Assembly: GCF_030504645.1 (NCBI RefSeq)
Contig: NZ_JAUKWQ010000010.1
Location: forward strand, 62,001-126,000
DNA: 64,000 bases
From: Rhizobium oryzicola
GTDB taxonomy: Bacteria > Pseudomonadota > Alphaproteobacteria > Rhizobiales > Rhizobiaceae
Reading direction: 5' to 3'
Positions 40,298-50,700 of this stretch are shown here, piece after piece; positions within the stretch are counted from its first letter, which is position 1; each line of letters starts with the position of its first letter. The notes beneath the pieces are model-generated. The model was not told the origin of the DNA, ran no database searches, and saw only the letters and a program-made list of their open reading frames with translations. The translations under genes and the position numbers were made by a program.

Positions 40298-40411
40298 GGC
40301 AACCACCCGCTCACATGGCAATGATATTGAAAACGAGGCCCAAATGACCACATCGTTGGGAGGAATATAGTCGCTGCAGGTCAGCCAGACCACCCTTCAT
40401 CGGAGACGACC

Positions 40412-41371
40412 ATGAACATGATCCGTACCGCCATGCTCCTGGCCTTCATGACCGCCCTCTTCATGGGCGTCGGCTTCCTGATCGGAGGACGTGGCGGCAT
40501 GATGATCGCCTTCCTGATTGCGGCGGGCATGAACCTGTTCTCCTACTGGAACTCGGATCGCATGGTTCTTTCCGCCTACCGGGCGCAGGAGGTTGACCAA
40601 AACAACGCGCCCGAGTTCTACCTCATGATCCGCGATCTCGCAGCCAATGCGGGCCTGCCGATGCCGCGCGTCTATGTCTATGACAATCCGCAGCCCAATG
40701 CCTTTGCCACGGGGCGCAACCCGGAAAATGCGGCCGTCGCGGCATCCACAGGCCTTTTGCAAAGCCTGTCACCGGAAGAGGTAGCGGGTGTGATGGCGCA
40801 TGAACTGGCGCACATCCAGAACCGTGACACGCTGACCATGACGATCACGGCAACCCTTGCCGGTGCGATCTCGATGCTTGGCAATTTTGCCTTCTTCTTT
40901 GGCGGCAATCGCGAAAACAACAATCCGCTCGGCTTCATCGGGGTGCTGGTTGCCATGATCGTGGCGCCCTTTGCAGCCATGCTGGTGCAGATGGCGATCA
41001 GCCGGACCCGGGAATATTCTGCCGATCGTCGCGGCGCCGAAATCTGTGGCAATCCGCTGTGGCTCGCTTCGGCGCTCGGGAAGATCGCGGGTGCCGCCCA
41101 CCTCATTCATAATGACGATGCAGAGCGCAATCCCGCGACCGCACACATGTTTATCATCAACCCGCTTTCGGGCGAGCGGATGGACAACCTGTTCTCCACG
41201 CATCCGGACACGCAAAACCGCATTGCCGCATTGCAGGCCATGGCGGGTGAATTCGCAACGGCCTCGACGCCCGGCTTTTCCGCTGCTAGACCCACGCGCA
41301 GAGCGCGCACCGTGCCCACCACGGGATATGCGCACCCCCATGACGAACCGCGCAAAGGTCCCTGGTCTTGA
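40412..41371 (+). CDS. htpX: Membrane zinc metalloprotease HtpX
   Basis: HtpX degrades damaged membrane proteins. The 319-residue protein has two N-terminal transmembrane segments, the zinc motif HELAHIQN near residue 130, two more hydrophobic segments, and the third-ligand region [14 protein letters not shown] near residue 200. The C-terminus [14 protein letters not shown] is typical. An extra Arg/Pro-rich tail of about 40 residues follows. The stop overlaps the TTG start of rsmB (TTGA). Confidence 0.96.
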   Translation: MNMIRTAMLLAFMTALFMGVGFLIGGRGGMMIAFLIAAGMNLFSYWNSDRMVLSAYRAQEVDQNNAPEFYLMIRDLAANAGLPMPRVYVYDNPQPNAFATGRNPENAAVAASTGLLQSLSPEEVAGVMAHELAHIQNRDTLTMTITATLAGAISMLGNFAFFFGGNRENNNPLGFIGVLVAMIVAPFAAMLVQMAISRTREYSADRRGAEICGNPLWLASALGKIAGAAHLIHNDDAERNPATAHMFIINPLSGERMDNLFSTHPDTQNRIAALQAMAGEFATASTPGFSAARPTRRARTVPTTGYAHPHDEPRKGPWS

Positions 41372-42774
41372 CCACTGAAAAAAAGCAGGCAGCACAACGA
41401 GGTCAGGCACGCAAGGGTGGCGGCAAACCGCATCACCGCCCGCTGGAGCCCCGCTTTGATGACAAGCCAGGCCTGGAGGTTCGCGCAACGGCTGCCAAAA
41501 TCCTTGCAGCCGTGGTGGACAAGAAGATCTCGCTCGATGGCATGCTGGACCCCGCGCATGGCAATCCCAGCTATAAAGCATTGAACGATGCAGACCGGGC
41601 ACTGACCCGTGCTATCGTCAGCGCGACGCTGCGTCACCTGCCGCGCATCGAGGCGATCATGTCCTTGCTGGTGACCGATCCGCTGCCGCAAGGGGCGCGT
41701 GCGCTTCATCATGTGCTGGCAACGGCGGTGGCACAGATCCTCTATCTCGACACGCCCTCGCATGCGGTGGTCGATCTCGCCGTCGAACAGGCCAATCGCG
41801 ATCCGCGCAATCGTCGATTTTCCAAGCTGGTCAACGCGGTATTGCGCCGGCTGCTGCGCGAGCGGGAGGAGATGCTCGCCGCCGTGCAGTCCGTCTCGCC
41901 GGTGCCGGCCTGGTTCTTCGAGCGGCTGGTCACCGTCTATGGCCGGGAGGCGGCTGATCGCATGGCCGAGGCGCAATTGACGCCTGCGCCGATCGATTTG
42001 ACCGTCAAAGCCGATGCCGAGCTGTGGGCCGAAAAGCTTGGCGCCAAGCTTCTACCAACGGGCAGCCTGCGCCTTGCGGCCTTTGATGGATCGGTCACCG
42101 CGCTGGAAGGCTTTGCGGAAGGCGCCTGGTGGGTGCAGGATGCGGCAGCCGCTCTGCCGGCTCAGCTTTTCGGCGACCTCAAGGGCAAGCGCGTTGCCGA
42201 TCTCTGCGCGGCACCGGGCGGCAAGACGGCGCAATTGATCGCTGCGGGAGCCAACGTTATCGCAGTCGAGCAGTCGCCCAACCGTGCCGCGCGGCTTCGA
42301 GAGAACCTGACGCGCCTTAATCTTTCCGCCGAGGTGATCAACGGCGATCTTTTCGAGTTCCGCCCCGAAGAACTGTTGGATGGCGTTCTCCTCGATGCCC
42401 CCTGTTCTTCGACCGGCACGACGCGGCGCCATCCCGATGTTCTCTGGACTAAGGGGCCGGCGGACATTGCCAAGCTCGCGGAAGTGCAGGCCCGCATGCT
42501 GCGCCATGCCGTGACGCTGGTGAAGCCGGGCGGCCTGATCGTCTTCTCCAACTGCTCGCTCGATCCTCTCGAGGGGGAGCAGGTGGTTGCGGATCTGCTT
42601 GCCGAAAACGAAGGCCTGGAGCGTGTGCCGGTTCGAAAGGAAGACTGGCCTGGCCTGGAAGAGGCCATCTCAGATCTTGGCGAATTTCGCACCACGCCAG
42701 CCATGCTTGCAGCCACCAATGCCTATTCCAGCGGCATGGATGGCTTCTTTGCCGTCGTTCTGAGGCGCCGGTAA
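41368..42774 (+). CDS. rsmB: RsmB/NOP family rRNA cytosine-C5 methyltransferase
   Basis: The 468-residue protein has an N-terminal NusB-like RNA-binding domain (residues ~35-165, with [21 protein letters not shown]). A class I SAM methyltransferase domain follows: [15 protein letters not shown] near residue 270, [15 protein letters not shown] near residue 345, and the second catalytic cysteine in [12 protein letters not shown]. The first motif's Cys pair fits m5C chemistry. The start is TTG 41368 overlapping htpX, after a basic N-terminal tail. E. coli RsmB targets C967 of 16S rRNA. The target here is inferred. Confidence 0.92.
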   Translation: MTTEKKQAAQRGQARKGGGKPHHRPLEPRFDDKPGLEVRATAAKILAAVVDKKISLDGMLDPAHGNPSYKALNDADRALTRAIVSATLRHLPRIEAIMSLLVTDPLPQGARALHHVLATAVAQILYLDTPSHAVVDLAVEQANRDPRNRRFSKLVNAVLRRLLREREEMLAAVQSVSPVPAWFFERLVTVYGREAADRMAEAQLTPAPIDLTVKADAELWAEKLGAKLLPTGSLRLAAFDGSVTALEGFAEGAWWVQDAAAALPAQLFGDLKGKRVADLCAAPGGKTAQLIAAGANVIAVEQSPNRAARLRENLTRLNLSAEVINGDLFEFRPEELLDGVLLDAPCSSTGTTRRHPDVLWTKGPADIAKLAEVQARMLRHAVTLVKPGGLIVFSNCSLDPLEGEQVVADLLAENEGLERVPVRKEDWPGLEEAISDLGEFRTTPAMLAATNAYSSGMDGFFAVVLRRR

Positions 42775-42879
42775 GGCTTTATTCACCATAATTGAGCAAA
42801 CGTGGAACATTCTGGGGAGAGTGTTCCCGTATGCCGTCCTGGCATGGCGGGAGGATTCCGGTCAGGTGCGGGAACAACC

Positions 42880-44562
42880 ATGCTGCTCGCTGAGCGCCGA
42901 CGACTTCTTTTGCTGGGATTTGTGCAAGCGCGACGGCGGATATGCCAACGGCTCGCCGTTCTGCGCATGAGGATGGGTCGCATCGGCGATGGCCCGGAGC
43001 GATTGATCGCAGCGCCTACGGATTTAAGAGCCGTCGATCCGTTCATCGCAGAAGAGATCATGTCGGGGCGTTTCCCCCTGGCTGGCCGGATGCTGGAGGC
43101 GGGCGACGAGTCTCCCTTCATGCTGCAATTGCCGTCCAAGGCCTTCGCGGAGCGGCTGCATTCCTTCGCATGGCTTCGGCATATGCGCGCCAACCGAACC
43201 AATGAGGTGAGAGCGCAGGCGCGTGCCATTACCGCCTCCTGGATCACCCTGCACGGAAAGAGAGCGAAGGGCATTGCCTGGGAGCCGAATGTTACAGCGG
43301 AGCGCTTGATTGCCTGGATGTCCCATTCGCCCGTCGTGCTGCATGGCGCGGAGGCTGGCTTCTATCGCCGCTTCATGAAAAGCCTTGCGCAGCAGCGGCG
43401 TTACCTACGCAATGTCGTCTCCTGCCTGCCGGAGGGCGAAACTCGCCTGCGCATCCAGGTTGCGCTTGCCTTCGCCTCCATCGCGATACCGTCGTCTGCT
43501 GCGGTCATTCGAAAGGCGGGGCAGCGTCTGGACCGCGAGCTGGAGCGGCAGATCCTGGCTGACGGCGGCCATGTTTCGCGCAATCCGCGCGCTACGCTGG
43601 AATTGCTGCTCGATCTTCTGCCGCTTCGGCAGACCTATATCAATCTCGGCCATGACGTACCGCAGAAGCTGATCTCGGCGATCGATCGCATCTACCCGGC
43701 GCTGCGTTTCTTCCGGCATCAGGATGGCGACCTTGCGCTCTTCAACGGTGCGACCGCCACATCGGCGACCGAACTTCTCTCGGTGTTGCGCTATGACGAA
43801 ACGGGCGGCAAGCCCTTCAAGGCGCTGCCGCATACCCATTATCATCGGCTGGCTGCGGCGGAGACGACGATCCTGGTCGATACCGGTCGACCACTGTCGC
43901 TCGACCTGTCGCGCACGGCCCATGCCGGCAGCCTGTCCTTCGAGATGTCGGCCGGCAAGCACCGTTTCATCATCAATGCGGGCTCGCCGAAATTCGCAGG
44001 CCGGCAATACCGGGCCCTTGCCCGCTCGACGGCCGCCCATTCCACAGTCTCGCTGGGCGACACGTCATCGAGCCGGATCTCCACCTCGCGGCTCTCGGGT
44101 CCGGTCATGCTGGATGGTGTTTCGACCGTTGGTGTCGAGCGCTGGGAAGATGCCTATGGCAATGACTGGCTGCGCGCCAAGCATGACGGCTATCTGTCCT
44201 CCTTCGGCTATATGCATGAACGCGAGATCGGGCTTGCCGCCAAGGCGGACAAGATCAAGGGACGCGACCACTTCTTTGTGCCCGAGCCGCATACCGGTTC
44301 CGCCGGTCGGGCAGTGGTTGCAACCGCCAGGTTCCACATTCACCCGGCCATCATTCTGTCACGCCTGCATTTCGATACGATTGCCATGGAAGCACCGGAT
44401 GGTGAGACCTGGGCCTTCTCGGCGCCCGGGCAGGAGGTGCTGATCGACGAGGACATCTTCTTTGCGGATGTCTCCGGCATCCGCCCCAGCCAGCAGTTGG
44501 TCATCGAATTTCCTCTGCCTGAGGTAAATGAACTGCGCTGGATGATGAAACGGCAGGATTGA
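42880..44562 (+). CDS. Heparinase II/III family protein
   Basis: The 560-residue protein has a helical N-terminal toroid and a C-terminal beta-sandwich typical of the heparinase II/III-like family. Seen are FMLQLPSKAFAERLHSFAWL near residue 110, PHTHYHRL near residue 320, GKHRFIINAGSPKFAGRQYR and ARSTAAHSTVSLGD. It may cleave or bind an acidic polysaccharide. No signal peptide is seen with ATG 42880 (MLLAERRRLLLLGFVQ), although the N-terminus is basic and hydrophobic. An upstream ATG at 42802 adds 26 residues. It precedes purH, a common rhizobial arrangement. Confidence 0.88.
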   Translation: MLLAERRRLLLLGFVQARRRICQRLAVLRMRMGRIGDGPERLIAAPTDLRAVDPFIAEEIMSGRFPLAGRMLEAGDESPFMLQLPSKAFAERLHSFAWLRHMRANRTNEVRAQARAITASWITLHGKRAKGIAWEPNVTAERLIAWMSHSPVVLHGAEAGFYRRFMKSLAQQRRYLRNVVSCLPEGETRLRIQVALAFASIAIPSSAAVIRKAGQRLDRELERQILADGGHVSRNPRATLELLLDLLPLRQTYINLGHDVPQKLISAIDRIYPALRFFRHQDGDLALFNGATATSATELLSVLRYDETGGKPFKALPHTHYHRLAAAETTILVDTGRPLSLDLSRTAHAGSLSFEMSAGKHRFIINAGSPKFAGRQYRALARSTAAHSTVSLGDTSSSRISTSRLSGPVMLDGVSTVGVERWEDAYGNDWLRAKHDGYLSSFGYMHEREIGLAAKADKIKGRDHFFVPEPHTGSAGRAVVATARFHIHPAIILSRLHFDTIAMEAPDGETWAFSAPGQEVLIDEDIFFADVSGIRPSQQLVIEFPLPEVNELRWMMKRQD

Positions 44563-44666
44563 ACGGCGATTTGCCGGATTTCCATGATTGGCCCTGAGGC
44601 CAAGCTGTGCTAACGCCCCGCCATAGCCCAGCATGCAAGGCAAGAGCGTCCAGCACGGAGAAAGCC

Positions 44667-46283
44667 ATGGCCGTCGTTTCCAAAATGATCCCCGCCCCTG
44701 ATCGCGTGAAAATCCGCACCGCCCTTCTTTCGGTGTCCGACAAGACGGGCATCGTGGAACTGGCCAAGGCGCTCGCCGAACAGGGCGTCCGCCTGTTGTC
44801 GACAGGTGGCACCTTCAAGGCGCTGGCCGCAGCCGGTCTCGATGTCACCGACGTATCCGACGTGACGGGCTTTCCGGAAATCATGGATGGCCGCGTCAAG
44901 ACGCTGCATCCCGGCGTTCACGGCGGCCTGCTGGCAATCCGCGATGATGCCGAGCATGTGAAGGCACTGACCGAGCACAAGATCGGCACGATCGATCTCG
45001 CCGTCATCAACCTCTATCCCTTCGAGGAAGTGCGTGCCGCCGGTGGCGACTATCCGACCACGGTCGAGAACATCGATATCGGCGGTCCGGCCATGATCCG
45101 CGCTGCCGCCAAGAACCATGCCTATGTCACCGTAATCGTCGATCCGCAGGATTATCCGCAGCTGATCGAGGCGCTGCGTACCAATGATGGTGAGACGGCC
45201 TATGCGCTGCGCCAGCGCATGGCGGCCAAGGCCTATGCCCGTACCGCCGCCTATGACACGATGATCTCCAACTGGTTTGCCGAAGCGCTCGACATTGAAA
45301 TGCCGCGCTATCGCACGCTGGGCGGCGTTCTTTCGCAGGAAATGCGCTATGGCGAAAACCCGCATCAGTCTGCGGGCTTCTATCTGACGGGCGAGAAGCG
45401 CCCCGGTGTTGCAACGGCTGCGCTGCTGCAGGGCAAGCAGCTCTCCTACAACAACATCAACGATACTGACGCCGCCTACGAGCTCGTCTCGGAGTTTCCG
45501 GCCGAGAAGGGTCCGGCCTGTGCCATCATCAAGCATGCCAACCCTTGCGGCGTTGCGATCGGCTCCTCGCTGGTGGAGGCCTACAAGCGGGCGCTGGCCT
45601 GCGACAGCACCTCTGCCTTCGGCGGTATCATCGCCCTGAACCAGACGCTGGATGCGGCAACGGCGGAAGAGATCGTCAAGCTCTTCACCGAAGTCATCAT
45701 CGCGCCTGACATTTCCGAAGAGGCCAAGGCCATCATTGCCAAGAAGCCGAACCTGCGACTGCTGTCCGCCGGCGGTCTGCCGGACCCGCGCTCGCGCGGT
45801 CTGACGGCCAAGACGGTGTCTGGCGGTCTTCTGGTTCAGACGCGTGACAATGGCATGGTCGAGGATCTCGACCTGCGGGTTGTCACCAAGCGTGCGCCGA
45901 CCGATCAGGAACTGATCGACATGAAGTTCGCCTTCAAGGTGGCAAAGCATGTGAAGTCGAACGCAGTCGTTTATGCCAAGGATGGCCAGACGGCCGGTAT
46001 CGGTGCTGGTCAGATGAGCCGTGTCGATTCCGCCCGCATTGCCGGTCTGAAGGCCGAAGAAGCGGCCAAGGCCATGGGTTGGGCAGAACCGATGACGCGG
46101 GGCTCCGCAGTTGCCTCCGAAGCCTTCCTTCCCTTCGCGGATGGGCTTTTGTCCATGATTGCGGCGGGCGCAACGGCTGTCATCCAGCCGGGCGGCTCCA
46201 TGCGCGACGAGGAAGTCATTGCTGCTGCCGACGAGCATGGCGTCGCCATGGTCTTCACCGGCATGCGCCACTTCCGCCATTGA
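44667..46283 (+). CDS. purH: Bifunctional AICAR transformylase/IMP cyclohydrolase
   Basis: PurH does the last two steps of purine synthesis: AICAR formylation and ring closure to IMP. The 538-residue product has the N-terminal MGS-like cyclohydrolase domain ([32 protein letters not shown]) and the transformylase domain starting near residue 200. The latter includes [15 protein letters not shown] sequence ([11 protein letters not shown]) and [15 protein letters not shown] 44667 follows CACGGAGAAAGCC. An earlier in-frame codon at 44607 is not used. A terminator lies after the stop. Confidence 0.97.
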   Translation: MAVVSKMIPAPDRVKIRTALLSVSDKTGIVELAKALAEQGVRLLSTGGTFKALAAAGLDVTDVSDVTGFPEIMDGRVKTLHPGVHGGLLAIRDDAEHVKALTEHKIGTIDLAVINLYPFEEVRAAGGDYPTTVENIDIGGPAMIRAAAKNHAYVTVIVDPQDYPQLIEALRTNDGETAYALRQRMAAKAYARTAAYDTMISNWFAEALDIEMPRYRTLGGVLSQEMRYGENPHQSAGFYLTGEKRPGVATAALLQGKQLSYNNINDTDAAYELVSEFPAEKGPACAIIKHANPCGVAIGSSLVEAYKRALACDSTSAFGGIIALNQTLDAATAEEIVKLFTEVIIAPDISEEAKAIIAKKPNLRLLSAGGLPDPRSRGLTAKTVSGGLLVQTRDNGMVEDLDLRVVTKRAPTDQELIDMKFAFKVAKHVKSNAVVYAKDGQTAGIGAGQMSRVDSARIAGLKAEEAAKAMGWAEPMTRGSAVASEAFLPFADGLLSMIAAGATAVIQPGGSMRDEEVIAAADEHGVAMVFTGMRHFRH

Positions 46284-46296
46284 TCCCCTTTTTTGC

Positions 46297-46337
46297 GGAG
46301 GCCTTCTCGCGCTTGTGGGAAGGCTCCCGTTTTCTTT
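46297..46337 (+). terminator. Terminator after purH
   Basis: GGAG-g-CCTTC pairs with GAAGGCTCC with one bulged base around an 11-13 base loop, and CGTTTTCTTTG follows. It starts 13 bases beyond purH and just precedes the convergent transporter stop. Confidence 0.6.
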
Positions 46338-46338
46338 G

Positions 46339-47766
46339 TCAGGCCGTTTCCCTGGCAGGGTAGGGCGTGCGGATCAACATCAGCAAGCCAGCGCCCAGAA
46401 AGATGAGGAGCGTTGCCATGCCTAGGCGCGACGAGCCGCTTGCATAGGTGACCATGGAAAACGAAAGTGTGGCCATGAAGCTGGTGGCGCGCCCGGACAG
46501 AGCGTAGATGCCGAAATAGCGGCCCGCCTCTTGGCTGCTGATGCTACGGGCAAGATAGGATCGGGACGAGGCCTGCACCGGGCCGAAAGCCAAGCCGATC
46601 AAGGTGCCGAAACCGAGATAGGCCTTTTCCGCTGCTGTTCCGAACAGTCCGCCGCTGTCGTCGAGCGAGAGCGGCACTAGCCCGAACAGGGTGAAGCCCG
46701 GTCCCGTTGAGGCGATACCTGCCGCTGCAATGACCAACAGGACCAGGCTGATCAGCACCACGGTCTTTGATCCCATACGCTGATCGAGCCGCCCTGCGAT
46801 TACACAGCCGAAGATTGCCACCACATTCAGCAGTATGCCGAACAGGCCGATCTCCAGCGTGGCCCAGCCGAACATGCCGGCGGCAAAGGCACCCCCAAGG
46901 ATCAACAAGCCGTTGACGCCATCCTGATACAGCATGCGGGCGATCAGGAAGCGCAGGATCGCGCGCCGCTTTGGCAGTTCCTTCAGGGTGACAGAGAGTT
47001 CCCGAAGGCCCGCGCCGATGGCCGGCTTGAGCGGTAGTCCCTTCACGGCGTCAGGCGTGAAGAAGAACATCGGCAGGACGAAGATGAGATACCAGAGCGC
47101 CGAAAGAGGGCCCGTCACGCGGGCGTCTTCGCCGAGATTGGCATCGAGGCCGAAGAGTGGTGTCAGGCCGAACAATGTCTTTCCTGACTTCAGATCTCCG
47201 GCCAGAAAACCCACCACGAAGATCAGTGCGATCATGCCGCCGAGATAGCCCAATCCCCAGGCTGTATTGGAGATACGGCCAACCTCGGATGCCGGCACGA
47301 GCCGCGGCATCATGGAATCATTGAAGACGATGGAAAATTCCGCCGCGATGGAGGCGAGGATCATGAACAGCGCGGGCCACAGCCACACCACGGACGAGCC
47401 GGGTGCTGCAAACCAGAGCATCGTCAGCGATGCAATCTTGATGACGGCAAAGAAGCCGATCCAAGGCTTGCGAGGCCCGGTATGATCGGCGATTGCGCCT
47501 AGCACCGGGGAGAGCAGGGCGATGATGATGGAGGAAACGGTTGCCATGTTGCCCCACATGGCTTGAGCCGCGACGGGATCATTGGTCAGCCGGGCGACGA
47601 AATAGGGGCCGAAGACGAAGGTGGTCACAACCGTGAAAAAGGGCTGGGCCGCCCAGTCGAACAGCATCCAGCCCCATATTCCTCGAGGCGGCACAGTCGC
47701 CGCCGCCTCTTGTCTTTCCAATGCCAAGGCTGGCCTCCCCGATTTGCGAGGAGGCCATTGGATCAC
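46339..47766 (-). CDS. MFS transporter of the UMF1/Atg22 type
   Basis: The 475-residue membrane protein has 12 or so hydrophobic segments and the opening [20 protein letters not shown], diagnostic of the UMF1/Atg22-like group of the major facilitator superfamily. [13 protein letters not shown] resembles the loop 2-3 motif. Bacterial members have no settled substrate (Atg22 itself exports amino acids from yeast vacuoles). The start is GTG 47766, overlapping the glutamate dehydrogenase stop, so the two are co-translated. Confidence 0.9.
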   Translation of the reverse strand: MIQWPPRKSGRPALALERQEAAATVPPRGIWGWMLFDWAAQPFFTVVTTFVFGPYFVARLTNDPVAAQAMWGNMATVSSIIIALLSPVLGAIADHTGPRKPWIGFFAVIKIASLTMLWFAAPGSSVVWLWPALFMILASIAAEFSIVFNDSMMPRLVPASEVGRISNTAWGLGYLGGMIALIFVVGFLAGDLKSGKTLFGLTPLFGLDANLGEDARVTGPLSALWYLIFVLPMFFFTPDAVKGLPLKPAIGAGLRELSVTLKELPKRRAILRFLIARMLYQDGVNGLLILGGAFAAGMFGWATLEIGLFGILLNVVAIFGCVIAGRLDQRMGSKTVVLISLVLLVIAAAGIASTGPGFTLFGLVPLSLDDSGGLFGTAAEKAYLGFGTLIGLAFGPVQASSRSYLARSISSQEAGRYFGIYALSGRATSFMATLSFSMVTYASGSSRLGMATLLIFLGAGLLMLIRTPYPARETA

Positions 47767-50700
47767 CGAACCGCGTTGCGGGCAAGGTCGCTGAAGAGAC
47801 CCGCTGCCACCATCATCTTCGGCAGGGTCACCTCGCTGCCCTCGCTGAGGGCCAGGATTTCGCTGCTGAGCCTGTTGAGGCGTAGGCGATCCCCCGCCAG
47901 CCAGGCTTCCAGCGGCTTGCGCTCCTTGCCGTGTGCGTTGAGTGCGGCGATCACCACGTCGCGACGGGCCGCCACGATCTGCTGAAGGCTGCGGATCAGC
48001 GCCAGGTTCTCGTAGTGGTCGGCGGCGCCGAAGCGCTCGCGGGCCTCCAGGAAGCGGTTGACGCGGAAGGCTTCGGTGACCTCGAAATAGACCTCCGTTG
48101 CACGCGCAATGGGGGCACCGCTGCGCTCGGAAATCTGCATGATCTCCGGCACCAGCACCAGCCGCTGAAGAAGCTCCAGCTCGCGCGCCAGTTCCGCGGG
48201 CACGCCGGGCAGAGGGGCGTCTCCGGTCTCCAGGCTCTTTTCGATCGAAGCACGCAGGCTCTTGATCGCGGCGCGGATGCCATTGACGGCTTCTTCCATG
48301 GAACCGGTCACAAGGCCCGTCTGCAGGACGAAGATCGTCGCGCTGGCGAAGATTTCGCCAATCCGTTCATAGAGATCATTCTGCACCTCGCCATCGAGCT
48401 TCCCGTCGAGCGCGTCGACAGCGGCCCAGAGGCGCGGCAGGTCGAAGGCATCGCGGGCGATGAAGGCGCCTTTTACGACGTTCACCTGGCTCTCGCCCGA
48501 TATGTCGCTCAGCATCTGCGCAAAGCCCGGTCCGCCACGATTGATGACCTCATTGGCGAGTGCCGTTGCGACGATCTCCCGGTTCAGGCGGTGCGCGAGA
48601 ATATCATCCGTGTAGGACTTCTGCATCGCCTTCGGAAAGTAGGCGAGCAGCACCTGACGGAAGTAGCTGTCATCCGGCAGATCGCTCGCGGCCAGAGCAT
48701 TGAACAGCACGATCTTCGAATAGGACAGCAGCACGCCCACTTCCGGCCGGGTCAGCGGCTTGCCGGCTGCGTAACGGTCGGCAAGTTCTGCATCGTCGGG
48801 CAGGGTTTCCACCTTGCGGTTCAACTCGCCACGGCTTTCCAGCACGGACATCAGCCGCGACAGTTCCTCGCGGTTGCGCGCGCCCTGGCGGGCCGTCAGG
48901 GAAATCGCCAGCGATTGCAGGTAGTTGTTGCGAAGAACGAGGGCCGCGACATCATCCGTCATGGAGGCAAGCAACTTGTTGCGCTTTTCGCGCGGCAGGC
49001 GGCCATCCTGCATGGCAGGGCTCAAGGCAATCTTGATGTTCACCTCGACGTCGGAGGAGTTCACACCCGCCGAGTTGTCGATGGCATCCGAATTGCAGCG
49101 TCCGCCGGCAAGGCTGTAGGCGATGCGTCCCTTCTGCGTCACGCCAAGGTTTGCGCCTTCGCCGATCACCTTGGCACGAACGTCGCCAGCTGCGATACGG
49201 ATCGGATCATTGGCGCGGTCGCCCACTTCCGCATCCGTTTCGGAGACGGCCTTGATATAGGTGCCGATACCGCCGAACCAGAGCAGATCCACCTGAGATT
49301 TCAGGATTGCGGTCATGATCTCGAACGGGGTGGCGGTGGCCTTGTCGATGCCGATGGCGGCTTGTGCCTCCGGTGTCAGCTTTACCGATTTCTCCGTTCG
49401 GGAAATGATCATGCCGCCGGTCGACAGAACCGAGCGGTCGAAATCCTGCCAGCTGGAGCGCGGCAGGTTGAACATCCGCTCACGCTCCTGGAAGGTCTTT
49501 TCCGTATCCGGATTGGGATCGATGAAGATATCGCGATGGTCGAAGGCCGCGATCAGGCGGATCTGGCGCGACAACAGCATGCCGTTGCCGAAAACGTCGC
49601 CGGACATGTCACCCACGCCCGCTACCGTGAACGGCGTCGTCTGGATGTCCACGTTCATTTCACGGAAGTGGCGCTTGACCGCTTCCCAGGCGCCGCGTGC
49701 GGTAATGCCCATTTTCTTGTGGTCGTAGCCGGCGGAACCGCCCGAGGCGAAGGCATCGTCCAGCCAGAAGCCAGCTTCCTGCGCAAGGCCGTTTGCCGTG
49801 TCGGAGAAGGTAGCCGTGCCCTTGTCGGCCGCGACGACGAAATAGGGATCGTCACCGTCGATCCGCAGCGTGTCGGCGGGGCCTGCCACCTCACCGGCCA
49901 CGATGTTATCGGTGATCGACAAAAGCGTGCGGATAAAGGCCTTGTAGGCTTCCTTGCCGGCGTTGAAGAAGGCATCGCGCTGGGCAGGCGAGGGGAGCTT
50001 CTTCGGGAAAAAGCCGCCCTTCGCGCCAACCGGCACGATCACGGCGTTCTTCACCTGCTGCGCCTTCACGAGACCGAGGACCTCGGTCCGGTAATCCTCG
50101 CCGCGATCCGACCAGCGCAGACCGCCGCGCGCCACCTTGCCGAAGCGCAGATGCACGCCTTCCACCTCGGTGCCGTAGACGAAGATTTCGCGGAACGGCC
50201 GGGGCTCTGGCAGGCCTTCCACCAGGTGCGGATCGAGCTTGAAAGCCAGGATCGGCTTTGGCCCGCCATCCTCGCCGGTCTGGAAATAGTTGGTGCGCAG
50301 CGTCGCATCGATCACGTTGACATAGCGGCGCAGCGTGCGGTCGTCGTCTAGGTTCGGAACCGCACTCAGGGCTTCTTCGATGGCGCCATGATGCTCGGTC
50401 AGCTTCTTCTCCCGCTGGCGCTCGGCCAGAGCCGGGTTGAAGCCATCCTGGAAGAGCGCAAAGATCCGCCGTGTGATGTCGGGGTAGCGCGTCAGCGTGT
50501 CTGCGATGTGCTCCTGCGAGTAGACAATGCCAACCTGGCGCAGATAGCGGGCATAGGAGCGGATGACCGTGACCTCACGGGCCGAAAGACCGGTCAGCAA
50601 TACCAGACGGTTGAAGCTGTCATTATCGACCGTGCCGCTGAAGGCCGCCAGGAAGGCTTCTTCCAGCAGCTTGCCTTGCTTGGCGACATCAACGTTGCGA

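Noticed and set aside
44610-46280. A 556-codon minus-strand frame opposite purH
   Set aside because: It mirrors purH codon for codon and has no recognisable domain. It is a by-product of codon bias.
47931-50351. An 806-codon plus-strand frame opposite the glutamate dehydrogenase gene
   Set aside because: It is entirely antisense to a well-conserved enzyme and its His/Arg-rich product matches no family. Long antisense frames are expected at this G+C content.
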